Positions 34,612-43,039 of a stretch of 64,000 bases of DNA are shown piece by piece (positions within the stretch are counted from its first letter, which is position 1; the number at the start of each line of letters is the position of its first letter). A program made the position numbers and the translations under genes. This stretch comes from Arthrobacter sp. 9V. GTDB lineage: Bacteria; Actinomycetota; Actinomycetes; Actinomycetales; Micrococcaceae. The stretch covers positions 404,529-468,528 of the forward strand of contig NZ_LR732912.1 in assembly GCF_902506065.1 (NCBI RefSeq), written 5' to 3'. The notes beneath the pieces are model-generated. The model saw only the letters and a list, made by a program, of their open reading frames with translations. It had not been told where the DNA came from and did no database searches.

Positions 34612-35669
34612 GTACAGTGAGCCGAAAACATGGAGTGCACGCGGCCCTTCCCTTCGCCGACGGACTGGATGCCTCGGTCCTGGACAAGGTGGGCAACACG
34701 CCTCTGGTGAAGTTGGAGGCGCTGGGCAGCGGCCTGGGCAGCACCATCCACATCAAGCTCGAGTCCGAAAACCCGGGCGGCTCCATCAAGGACCGCACCG
34801 CGCTGAGCATGGTCCGGGCTGCGGAGAGGTCCGGGGAGCTGAAACCCGGGGCCACCATTGTGGAGAGCACGTCCGGCAATACCGGGATTGGGCTGGCCCT
34901 CATCGGTCACCTGACCGGGCACCCGGTAGTTGTGGTCACCGGCGACACAATCTCCGAGGAGAAGCTCGCCGCGCTGCACAGCTATGGCGCCCGCGTGATC
35001 TTGACGGATTGGAACGCACCGGCCGAATCGCCGGAGAACGCACGTGCTGTGGCTGCACGGATTACCGCGGAGACACCCGGTGCCTGGCGGCCGATGCAGT
35101 TCGACAACCCGGCAAACCCTCTTGCGCACTATGAAACCACCGGCCCCGAGATCTGGGAACAGACCGGCGGCTTGGTGACTCACTTCGTTGCGGGCATCGG
35201 AACCGGCGGGACCATCAGCGGGAACGGCAGGTACTTGAAGGAGCGGGTGGCTGCTTCACGCCCCGGTGGGCATCTGGAAGTGGTTGGCGCCGACCCCTAC
35301 GGCTCGGCCTACAGCGGCGGCCATCCCGGTGAGATCCTGGTGGACGGTGTGGGAAACTCCTGGCCCGAGCCCGAATGGCCCAAAGCCTTCGACCGCTCCA
35401 TCGTGGACCGTTTCCTGCGGATTCCCAACGACGAGGTCTACACCACCGTCCACCAGCTCCTGGATGAAGAAGGACTCGCGCTCGGTCCTTCCTCCGGGCT
35501 CGCCGTGGCGGCGGCCGTTCGCGTGGCCCGCGCTGCGCCCCACGGTTCCGTGGTGGTGGCCATAGCGCCCGACGCCGGTACGAACTATATGAGCAAGGCC
35601 TTCAATCCGGTGTGGCTGGCGGAGCACGGCATAAGGCTCGCCGCAGACGCACCTGCCGCGCGCGACTAG
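34605..35669 (+). CDS. PLP-dependent cysteine synthase / cystathionine beta-synthase-like enzyme
   Basis: A 354-residue fold-type-II PLP enzyme. The Schiff-base Lys is in NPGGSIKDRTAL, the substrate loop is STSGNTGIGLAL, and the phosphate loop is GIGTGGTISGNG. It is about 40 residues longer than CysK and lacks CBS regulatory domains, so the nucleophile and acceptor are open. GTG codons at 34605 and 34608 both follow GGGGAGA. The start lies 7 bases inside the lyase-like gene, making it the third gene of the LLM-lyase-PLP operon. A role in re-fixing released sulfide or a thiol onto an activated serine is inferred. Confidence 0.87.
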   Translation: MVSTVSRKHGVHAALPFADGLDASVLDKVGNTPLVKLEALGSGLGSTIHIKLESENPGGSIKDRTALSMVRAAERSGELKPGATIVESTSGNTGIGLALIGHLTGHPVVVVTGDTISEEKLAALHSYGARVILTDWNAPAESPENARAVAARITAETPGAWRPMQFDNPANPLAHYETTGPEIWEQTGGLVTHFVAGIGTGGTISGNGRYLKERVAASRPGGHLEVVGADPYGSAYSGGHPGEILVDGVGNSWPEPEWPKAFDRSIVDRFLRIPNDEVYTTVHQLLDEEGLALGPSSGLAVAAAVRVARAAPHGSVVVAIAPDAGTNYMSKAFNPVWLAEHGIRLAADAPAARD

Positions 35670-35755
35670 AACCCTCTATCACGTCCCGCGTGCTTGGGGT
35701 GAACCCTCTATCACGTCCCGCGTGCTTGGGGCGAACCCTCTATCACGTCCCGCGG
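35670..35755. repeat. 32-bp tandem repeat, 2.7 copies
   Basis: Copies at 35670-35701 and 35702-35733, and a truncated copy from 35734, each begin AACCCTCTATCACGTCCCGCG. The first starts directly after the stop codon of the PLP enzyme. Confidence 0.92.
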
Positions 35756-35826
35756 GTTTGCACGAGGGCTGCTAGCATCTGAAGCTCCGGCTCGGCACCT
35801 GGCGGCCGTGAAATTGGGGGTTTTTC

Positions 35827-35970
35827 TTGTTTTCGCTTATTGGGATTCTCTACACGCTGCTGATGGTGGCCGTTGGGGCTTTGGCGATTTACGCTTTGGT
35901 GCTCGCAATCATCTTCTTACGCCTGCGCATTCAGGAGCTGAAGCGAGGACAGGAACCCCCGTTGCGCTAG
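35827..35970 (+). CDS. small single-pass membrane protein (47 aa)
   Basis: A short reading frame from a TTG at 35827. One strong transmembrane helix (LLMVAVGALAIYALVLAIIF) follows a short N-terminus; a basic tail (LRLRIQELKRGQ) predicts a cytoplasmic C-terminus. GGGGG lies ~6 bases before the TTG. It ends 9 bases before the AhpD-like gene, so the two may be co-transcribed. Function unknown. The start codon is the weak point. Confidence 0.55.
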   Translation: MFSLIGILYTLLMVAVGALAIYALVLAIIFLRLRIQELKRGQEPPLR

Positions 35971-35979
35971 GCTCCAAGC

Positions 35980-36462
35980 ATGCCTGAACAGGAAACAAAA
36001 CCCCGTCTGGCCGGCTATCTGGATAAGCAGCAGCCGGATCTATATGCAACATTGAGCCACTACTCGCAGCAACTGGTGGACGAAGCTGACCGGCTTGGCA
36101 TCCCGCGCCGCACCCTTGAACTCATCAACTACTTGTGTTCGCAGATCAACGGCTGCGCCTTCTGCCTGGACCTCCATCACCGTCGTGCCCTGAAATACGG
36201 GGAAACCGAACAACGGCTGTCCCTTGTTACCGTTTACAAGGAAGTGCAGTTGTTTGAACCCGGCGAAGTGGTGGCCATGGAAATTGCCGAACAGATCACC
36301 CGCATGAGCTCATCGAGGCCCAGCCCGGAGCTCTTCGAACAGGCCCGTCAGCACTACAGCGATGAGCAAATCAGCGTGCTTTGCATGGCTGCCATTGGTA
36401 TCAACGCTTTTAACCGTCTGTCCATCCTGAGCGAGCACCCGGTCCGCGCGGCCAAAAAGTAA
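35980..36462 (+). CDS. AhpD-like / carboxymuconolactone decarboxylase-family protein
   Basis: A 160-residue all-helical protein. The AhpD-type redox motif is Cys59-x-x-Cys62 followed by His66 (NGCAFCLDLHHRRA), as in alkylhydroperoxidase-type members that reduce peroxides through a dithiol. The LYATLSHYSQQL and LCMAAIGINAFNRLSI segments are family helices. A peroxidase role is likely but the electron donor is unknown. The preceding small membrane protein lies 9 bases upstream. Confidence 0.85.
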   Translation: MPEQETKPRLAGYLDKQQPDLYATLSHYSQQLVDEADRLGIPRRTLELINYLCSQINGCAFCLDLHHRRALKYGETEQRLSLVTVYKEVQLFEPGEVVAMEIAEQITRMSSSRPSPELFEQARQHYSDEQISVLCMAAIGINAFNRLSILSEHPVRAAKK

Positions 36463-36543
36463 GCTCCGGGTTCAGACCCAAGCCCGGGCACGCGCGGCGA
36501 GTGCCGTCGTCGTGACTTCCGCGGAACCATTGGCCGCGTACGG

Positions 36544-36626
36544 CCACCACCTACTTTGGCCTCGGACCGGCCCCGACACACCTCGAAACAGTGTTGCGGA
36601 GCCCTGGAATCCAAAGTGGGTGGTGA
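36544..36626. repeat. ~83-bp palindromic element, family B copy 1
   Basis: Arms CCACCACCTACTTTGG (36544-36559) and CCAAAGTGGGTGGTGA (36611-36626) are inverted repeats with two mismatches. A similar pair is found at 50199-50284. Located in the intergenic space after the AhpD-like gene. Confidence 0.65.
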
Positions 36627-36669
36627 AGGCCCGGCCGGCGGAGGGTCCTGACCCTGTTTGAGACGAGAT

Positions 36670-36707
36670 CAGCCCCTGGGCAACCGGGAAAGGTTGCCCA
36701 GGGGCTG
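36670..36707. terminator. strong 16-bp hairpin after the amino acid permease
   Basis: A perfect 16-bp stem (36670-36685 with 36692-36707) and a 6-base GGGAAA loop lie 43 bases beyond the permease stop. There is no T tract on either strand. It may act as a bidirectional terminator or a 3'-end stabiliser. Confidence 0.65.
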
Positions 36708-36750
36708 AACTGTATCCAAAGAAGGTCAAGAGCCCACAGGGCCGAAGACC

Positions 36751-38205
36751 TTAAGCGTCCACTGCCTTCTTGAGCGAACGGCGTCGTCCGTACTTGAAGT
36801 AGAAGATGGCGTAGCAGGCGCCCACGAACGGGACACCAAAGAAGAGTGCTGCCACCTGGTTGGGGTCGAACGCGATGCCGATCAGCGACACCAAACAGAG
36901 CGCGAACGCGAGGATTGGAACCAGCGGGAACAGTGGCGCTTTGTAAGGCAGCGTCGAAAGGTCGCCACCGTTCTTGATGAAGGTCCGCCGGTAGATGAAG
37001 TGTGAAGCCACAATGGACATCCACACACCAACGGTGGCGAAACCGGCCACGGAGACCAGCACGAGGTAAACAGTTTCCGGGGCAACCACGCTGCTGATCA
37101 GTGAGGCCAGGCCACCCAGCATGCTGACGCAGAGGGCAATCATGGGGATGCCCCGCTTGGTCAACTTCCGGAAAGCCTTGGGCGCGTGGCCTTCGTCGGC
37201 CAGCGAGAAGAGCATGCGTGCGCAGGAGAAGAGCCCGCAATTGCCGGCGGACAGCAGTGCTGTGATGATCACAAAGTTCATGATGTCCGCGGCGTACGGG
37301 ATGCCCAGCATGGAAAAGACGGTGACGAACGGGCTCTCGTCCACGCTGACTTGTTCGTACGGGATGGTGGCCGCAATGACCACGATCGCCCCAACAAAGA
37401 AGATCATGAGCCTAATGACCGTGGTGCGCATTGCTTTGGGGATGTTGGCGCCCGGGTTCGCGGTCTCACCGGCTGCTACACCGATCAACTCGGAACCCGA
37501 GAAGGCATAAAACACCGCAAGGCAAGTGACGAAGACGCCGGTGAATCCGTTGGGAAACAACCCATCCGGGGTGCTGAAGTTCTCGCCAAAGGAGGGGAAC
37601 TCACCCGGGGCCATGGGGTGGAATCCTGCCAGCGCGGCACCGCCCAAAATGATCAAGCCGACGACGGCGGCCACCTTGATGAGCGCGAACCAGAACTCCG
37701 ATTCACCAAAGACGCGCGATGAAATGGCGTTCAAGGTGAACAGGACGGTGGCGAAGACGAAACACCAGATCCAGACGTCAACGCCCGGAAACCATCGCTG
37801 CATGAGCAGGCCCGCGGCGGTGAACTCGGAACCTAGAGCCACGGCCCAGCAGAGCCAGTAAAGCCAGGCGGTGGCAAAGCCGGTAGCCGGGCCGATGGTG
37901 CGGGCGGCGTAAATGTGAAAAGCACCCGAGACGGGGAACGCAACAGCGAGCTCCCCGAGGCATGCCATCACCAGGTAGACCACCACGGCGCCAATGAGGA
38001 AGGCAAGGACCGCGCCCAGGGGGCCGGCGGTGGAGATGGTGTATCCGGAACTAACGAACAGGCCTGAGCCGATGACTCCGCCCATGGCGATCATGACCAG
38101 GTGCCGGGCCTCCATGGACCGGCGAAGTCCTGTCTGCGAGGAGTCAGTCTGAGACTGCGCCTCGGTTGCCGATGCTTCGGCTTCTGTGGGGGAGCTGAGT
38201 CCCAT
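36751..38205 (-). CDS. APC-family amino acid permease (AAT subfamily)
   Basis: A 484-residue permease with 12 hydrophobic segments. It has the AAT signature: RRSMEARHLVMIAMGGVIGSG (helix 1 with the G-x-I-G-S-G break), VMACLGELAVAFPVSGAF, and AFSGSELIGVAAGE. It imports amino acids with H+; the particular one cannot be assigned. GGAGGG lies just before the ATG. The first ~28 residues are a hydrophilic Ser/Glu-rich leader. Monocistronic, with a strong hairpin downstream. Confidence 0.87.
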   Translation of the reverse strand: MGLSSPTEAEASATEAQSQTDSSQTGLRRSMEARHLVMIAMGGVIGSGLFVSSGYTISTAGPLGAVLAFLIGAVVVYLVMACLGELAVAFPVSGAFHIYAARTIGPATGFATAWLYWLCWAVALGSEFTAAGLLMQRWFPGVDVWIWCFVFATVLFTLNAISSRVFGESEFWFALIKVAAVVGLIILGGAALAGFHPMAPGEFPSFGENFSTPDGLFPNGFTGVFVTCLAVFYAFSGSELIGVAAGETANPGANIPKAMRTTVIRLMIFFVGAIVVIAATIPYEQVSVDESPFVTVFSMLGIPYAADIMNFVIITALLSAGNCGLFSCARMLFSLADEGHAPKAFRKLTKRGIPMIALCVSMLGGLASLISSVVAPETVYLVLVSVAGFATVGVWMSIVASHFIYRRTFIKNGGDLSTLPYKAPLFPLVPILAFALCLVSLIGIAFDPNQVAALFFGVPFVGACYAIFYFKYGRRRSLKKAVDA

Positions 38206-38457
38206 ATTCCCTCCGGGAAGTTAGCCAGCAAAGTCTGAAGTAGTACCAGCCGGACGTGATCCAACTAACACGATTACAAGATTCATCACATGACGAATGA
38301 CCATTTCAAGGAGCCTAAGAAACGCGATTGAACGCGATGATCACTTGTGGTCGAGAGCAAGAAGTTCTAATCAGTGAGTCATTCGAGCGATTACTCTACT
38401 TGCCGCCTGCTAGGTTCCTAGCGGAGCAATGCGAGCGGAAACTCTGGAGCCCCTGAT
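38206..38457. other. gene-free interval, 252 bp
   Basis: Upstream of the permease and downstream of pabC, both on the minus strand. Noticeably more AT-rich than its surroundings (ACACGATTACAAGATTCATC and similar), so it probably holds the permease promoter. I see no convincing ORF, RNA gene or hairpin. Confidence 0.5.
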
Positions 38458-39399
38458 TTACTCGATGCCCGCAAAGAGAGCATTGAGCTCGGCGGTCAGC
38501 TGCTTCCGAACAGCCGGTGTACCGATTTCCTTGCCGTTGATGTGATTCACGGGTGCGATCAACCGAATGCTCGAGATGAGCCATACGGCGTCGGCGTCGA
38601 ACAGGTCCTGCGGGACGAGCGGACCATAGCCGAGCTCCCAACCCGCGGCCTTCGCCGCTGCGAACAGTGCCCCCTGCGAGGTTCCGGGCAGAATTCCGCT
38701 GTCATGCTGCGGCGTGATGAGGCGACGGACAGTCTTGAGGGAACCTTCGCCGTCGTCCACCGTTTCAAGGTGCGCCAGCAACACAGTGGAGGTGGGGCCT
38801 TCCAGTACGCGGCCGTCCGTGGACGTGAAGATAGCATCATCTGCGCCTTGCTTATGCGCGAAACGCAGGGCAGCCATGTTGACCGCGTAGGACAGCGTCT
38901 TGGCGCCCAGCAACAGCCACGGTGCCCGCTCGCCGGCTTCGGTATCAAAGCCGCGGTCCAAAAGTACGACGTCGATTCCCGTCTCGCGCTGCCGGCGACT
39001 GCCCGCGGGTGAAGGGGAAGCCTGCACCCAGCATGTTGGGCTGGCTGCGCCTTCGACACCGCGGGTCACTATGAGCTTAACGACCACCTCGTCCTCCTCC
39101 GGCGTGGGGGCAGGATGGACATCCCGGAACTCGTTGATGGCGGTATCAATCGCCTTGCGCCAGGCGTCCTGCTCCGGAAGCACCAGGTCCAAAGCTGCCG
39201 CGGAACTGCTCAACCGGTTCAGGTGCGCCTGCACCTTGCGGGGCCGTCCTTGAACAGCGAGGAGTGATTCGAACACGCCATCGCCACGGGTGGCGCCAAG
39301 GTCCGTAGCCATGAGTTGGGGAAGGCTGGAATCGGCAACGCGTCCATTTTCGAAGGCTGGGTCCAGGAAAACAAGGACCGTGGGAGCAGGAGAAGTCAT
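38458..39399 (-). CDS. pabC: aminodeoxychorismate lyase / class IV aminotransferase
   Basis: A 313-residue fold-type-IV PLP enzyme. RGDGVFESLLA is the opening substrate-loop block, Lys167 in LLLGAKTLSYAVNM binds PLP, and DGRVLEGPTSTVLLA and GILPGTSQGALF complete the family pattern. It releases p-aminobenzoate from aminodeoxychorismate in folate synthesis. A branched-chain aminotransferase role is the alternative. The presence of a PabB gene 2.5 kb away favours PabC. Divergent from cardiolipin synthase. Confidence 0.82.
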   Translation of the reverse strand: MTSPAPTVLVFLDPAFENGRVADSSLPQLMATDLGATRGDGVFESLLAVQGRPRKVQAHLNRLSSSAAALDLVLPEQDAWRKAIDTAINEFRDVHPAPTPEEDEVVVKLIVTRGVEGAASPTCWVQASPSPAGSRRQRETGIDVVLLDRGFDTEAGERAPWLLLGAKTLSYAVNMAALRFAHKQGADDAIFTSTDGRVLEGPTSTVLLAHLETVDDGEGSLKTVRRLITPQHDSGILPGTSQGALFAAAKAAGWELGYGPLVPQDLFDADAVWLISSIRLIAPVNHINGKEIGTPAVRKQLTAELNALFAGIE

Positions 39400-39486
39400 G
39401 GTGCCAGCTTAGTGCGGGGCCGTGATGTATGACTTTGCCGGATAGGCTGTGGTCCATGTTGTTCTTGGACCGTGGGGGTTTGTAGG

Positions 39487-40959
39487 GTGCTCTTTCCTTT
39501 TCCGTTTGGCCAGGAGTGGACCTGGTTACTAGGCGCGTGGGCCATTGCGGAAGTGATCATGCGCATAGTGCTGTTGGGCATCATTCCCGGTAACAGGCGT
39601 CCCACCACCGCCATGGCCTGGCTTTTGGCTGTGTTCCTCATCCCTTCCGTAGGGTTCGTTCTCTTCCTTCTTTTCGGCAATTTCAAACTGTCCAAGCGCA
39701 GGCGTGAGCAGCAGGAGGAAGTAAATCGGCGAGTCCGTGCCGTGACATCCGATCTTGCAGATCCGGTAAGCGTGTACTCGGGTCCGGAGTGGGTGAAATC
39801 AGCGGGTGAGCTGAATCATCGCCTTGGATCGCTGCCCATGGTTGACGGCAACAAGGTTGAACTCTTCCCCGGGTACCAGGAATCCATCAAAGCCATGGCC
39901 GAAGCGGTCAAAGATGCCAAGACCTACATCAACGCCGAGTTCTACATCATGAGCAGCGACTCCGTAACTGATGAGCTCCTCACAGAGCTGGAGAAGGCCG
40001 CTGAACGGGGTGTCACCGTCCGGCTGCTCTTCGACCACATTGGAACGCTGCGGGTCAAGGGATATCGTCGCCTGATCCGGAGGCTCAAGGCAGGCAAGAT
40101 CCAATGGAAGCGCATGCTTCCGCTACTGCCTATCCATGGACAATGGAGGCGTCCGGACCTCAGGAACCACCGCAAGATCATGGTGATCGATGGACTGGTT
40201 GCTTTCACCGGCTCCCAGAACCTGATTGAACCCTCCTACAACAATCCCAAACACCACAAGGTGGGCCGGAAGTGGGTTGAGCTCATGTCCCGTCTTGAAG
40301 GTCCCATTGTGGCCACCCTCAACGTAGTCTTCGCTACGGACTGGCTCAGCGAAACCGACGAGTCGCTTGAGGACCAGCTTCGCCTGCCCTCCCAGCCGTC
40401 TCCCGGGCAGGTCACGGCCCAAGTAGTGCCGAGTGGTCCGGGATTCGCCACGGAGAACAACCTTCGCCTGTTCAATACCCTGATCTACTCAGCGCAGCAC
40501 CGGATCTCCATCTGCAGCCCGTATTTCGTTCCGGACGACTCCCTCCTCTACGCCATTACCACCGCCGCGCAGCGAGGTGTGGATGTGGAGCTCTTCGTCT
40601 CCGAAAAGGGTGATCAATTCCTGGTGCACCACGCCCAGCGCTCCTACTACGAGGCGTTGCTGAATGCCGGCGTACGGATCTACCTGTACCGGGCACCATA
40701 TGTCCTCCACGCCAAGCACTTCACTATTGACGACGAAGTGGCCGTCCTTGGTTCCAGCAACATGGACATGCGCTCCTTCTCACTGAACATGGAAGTCTCG
40801 GTGATGCTCCTGGGCGCCGAAACCGTAAACCTCATGCGCGCCGTGGAGTCCACGTACCGCGAGGTGTCCCGTGAGCTTATGCTGGACGACTGGATGGATA
40901 GACCCCCGCTGGCCAAGTATGTGGATAACGTGGCCAGATTGACCGCCACACTCCAGTAG
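39487..40959 (+). CDS. cls: cardiolipin synthase (phospholipase D family)
   Basis: A membrane enzyme of 490 aa joining two phosphatidylglycerols. Two N-terminal helices (LLGAWAIAEVIMRIVLLGII; AMAWLLAVFLIPSVGFVLFL) precede two HKD motifs: HRKIMVID with GSQN, and HAKHFTIDDE with GSSNMD. The GTG at 39487 has a GGGG tract at proper distance; a GTG at 39472 is in frame but has no ribosome site. Divergent from pabC. Confidence 0.92.
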   Translation: MLFPFPFGQEWTWLLGAWAIAEVIMRIVLLGIIPGNRRPTTAMAWLLAVFLIPSVGFVLFLLFGNFKLSKRRREQQEEVNRRVRAVTSDLADPVSVYSGPEWVKSAGELNHRLGSLPMVDGNKVELFPGYQESIKAMAEAVKDAKTYINAEFYIMSSDSVTDELLTELEKAAERGVTVRLLFDHIGTLRVKGYRRLIRRLKAGKIQWKRMLPLLPIHGQWRRPDLRNHRKIMVIDGLVAFTGSQNLIEPSYNNPKHHKVGRKWVELMSRLEGPIVATLNVVFATDWLSETDESLEDQLRLPSQPSPGQVTAQVVPSGPGFATENNLRLFNTLIYSAQHRISICSPYFVPDDSLLYAITTAAQRGVDVELFVSEKGDQFLVHHAQRSYYEALLNAGVRIYLYRAPYVLHAKHFTIDDEVAVLGSSNMDMRSFSLNMEVSVMLLGAETVNLMRAVESTYREVSRELMLDDWMDRPPLAKYVDNVARLTATLQ

Positions 40960-41011
40960 CCCTCAACAGTGGACTACGCCGCGACAGCGGACCAGGGCCA
41001 AAACAGCGTAC

Positions 41012-43039
41012 TCAGCCCGGGAAGTCGGCACCCAGCGTGGACAGCACCCCGAAAGCCTTGGTCCGGATTTCCTGGTACTCGTCATCTGCCACGGAATCCG
41101 CAGTAATGGCCCCACCCACCCCCAGGGACAAGATCCGCCCGCCAGCGCCGTCAGGATTCACCACCAGCGTGCGGATCACCACTGCAAGGTCCGTGGCGGC
41201 ATTCATTGAGAAGTATCCGATAGCGCCGGAGTAGATTCCCCGCGGCCCGGATTCGAGTTGGTCCAGAATGTCCATGGTGCTGATTTTCGGCGCGCCTGTC
41301 ATGGACCCTGCCGGGAAGGCTGCTGCCAGGGCTTCGGCCCGCGGGGCGCCCGGACGAAGGTGGGCATCTATGGTGCTCACCATTTGGTGGACTGTGGCGT
41401 AACTTTCGATTGCACAAAGCCTGCTGACCGTCACGGACCCCGGTATGGCGAAATGGCTGAGGTCGTTGCGGAGCAGGTCCACGATCATGATGTTCTCTGC
41501 GCGGTCCTTTAGTGAGGTCTCAAGCTCGTGCCGCAACGCAGCATCCTCGGAAGCATCAGAAGACCGGCCACGGGTGCCCTTGATCGGCTCGGCGCGCATG
41601 CCGCCGTCGGACATGATGCGGAGGAACCGTTCAGGTGACGTACTGGCCACCACCAGTTCGCCGAACCGGAGGTAACTGGCAAAAGGTGCAGGGTTGCGGC
41701 GACGCAGCGAGAGGTAGCTTGCCCAGGGGTCCAGATTTCCGGCAGGGGCTTCCAACGTGGTGGTCAGGCAGATCTCGTAGGAGTTACCTTCGCTGATTTG
41801 GTGCTGGGAGTCCGCAATTTTGCGCTTGTAATCGGTGGCGGAGTCCCGGCTGGTAAATTCGGGAACCGCCCCCACTGAGACAGGCGCGGCGGCAGGCGCG
41901 GAGGCAGCTTCGACGGCGGTGCGGGCCTCGCGGAACCATTCCCCGGCGTCGGGCGCAGCCAAGGCGAGCAGCCAGACGGCTTGTTCGCGATGGTCCAGCA
42001 CCACGGCCCGGCCGGCGAACAGCAGGGCAGCATCCGGGGTGTCGGATGGGACATCGTTGCCGCCGGTTTCGCGCTTGAGTTCGTAGCCAAGGTATCCGAG
42101 CCAGCCGAGGGTGAACTGGCCATCGTAACCGCGGGGTGCGCGAACGGCCCTGCGGCCCCAAACTGAATCGAGCCAGCGGAAGAAGGGCCCGGAGGTGCTG
42201 ACGGAGGCGGAACCGGCTGTTACTTGGGTAGTCCCGGACCGGTGCAGGGCGGACTGTCCGAACGTGCCGCCGTCGTCAGCCAGGATGCTGAAGCGGCTGC
42301 GGGCGGCGGCTTGGGAGCGGCCGGCCACTGCGGAGGCGTTGGAAGAATCCAGCCACACCGCGTTTGCCGATTTCCCGTAGAGGGAATCGAACAGCAGCTC
42401 AGCGTCCGGCGTCGCCTCCAAGCGCTCGGAACGCAGTTGCAATCCACGCCGCGCACTGAGTTCCGGCGACAGGATCGAAGCAATTGAGGGCAGGTACATA
42501 AGGGCCTGCAGGACGTCGTCGGGCGCATTGCCGTCGGCCTGGTTTTGCACCCGGACATCGGCGGCGGCCACCACCTGATCGGTTGAAAGCCACTGATCTT
42601 CCTGGGCGGCCCAGCTGTCCCAGTACGGCTCGTAGGTGCTTCCGTCACGTGTTAAGGCTCGACGACGGCGATCGTCGCCGGGGGATTCCACCCACACCAC
42701 GGCGTCCAGCATGGGGCGGGCTGCGTCCGCTGCCGCTCCTACCCCTTCAACAATGACGATCTCGGCGGGCAGCGTAACGTTCAGGCCGCCGTCGTAATGC
42801 TTGTCCCAATCCCAGCTTGTCCACTCTGCCGCCATGCCTTCGCTGAGCGGCTTCAGGACTGTACCAACGTAGCGCTCAATACCGGGCATGAGCCCGTTCC
42901 AGCCGGGGTAGATGTCCTCCAGGTGGAACAGCGAAACCTTGTGGTGTTGCCGCAGCCGGGCCGCCAGTTCAACGGCCAGCGTGGTTTTTCCTGCGCCGGA
43001 CCTGCCGTCAACAGCGATGATCACGGGTGCAGGGGTCAT
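41012..43039 (-). CDS. P-loop kinase-like domain fused to aminodeoxychorismate synthase component I
   Basis: A 675-residue fusion. Residues ~1-200 are a uridine-kinase-like P-loop NTPase (DGRSGAGKTT at 11-20; FHLEDIYPGWNG; VIVEGVGAAADAARP). Residues ~210-675 are a chorismate-binding PabB domain (YLGYELKRETG; SPERFLRI; EPIKGTRGR; DLLRNDL; SMTGAPKI). PabB joins chorismate and ammonia to aminodeoxychorismate for folate. The glutaminase PabA is not in the window. The start at 43039 forms a 4-base ATGA overlap with the upstream phosphatase gene. Why a kinase-like domain is attached is unknown. Confidence 0.88.
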   Translation of the reverse strand: MTPAPVIIAVDGRSGAGKTTLAVELAARLRQHHKVSLFHLEDIYPGWNGLMPGIERYVGTVLKPLSEGMAAEWTSWDWDKHYDGGLNVTLPAEIVIVEGVGAAADAARPMLDAVVWVESPGDDRRRRALTRDGSTYEPYWDSWAAQEDQWLSTDQVVAAADVRVQNQADGNAPDDVLQALMYLPSIASILSPELSARRGLQLRSERLEATPDAELLFDSLYGKSANAVWLDSSNASAVAGRSQAAARSRFSILADDGGTFGQSALHRSGTTQVTAGSASVSTSGPFFRWLDSVWGRRAVRAPRGYDGQFTLGWLGYLGYELKRETGGNDVPSDTPDAALLFAGRAVVLDHREQAVWLLALAAPDAGEWFREARTAVEAASAPAAAPVSVGAVPEFTSRDSATDYKRKIADSQHQISEGNSYEICLTTTLEAPAGNLDPWASYLSLRRRNPAPFASYLRFGELVVASTSPERFLRIMSDGGMRAEPIKGTRGRSSDASEDAALRHELETSLKDRAENIMIVDLLRNDLSHFAIPGSVTVSRLCAIESYATVHQMVSTIDAHLRPGAPRAEALAAAFPAGSMTGAPKISTMDILDQLESGPRGIYSGAIGYFSMNAATDLAVVIRTLVVNPDGAGGRILSLGVGGAITADSVADDEYQEIRTKAFGVLSTLGADFPG

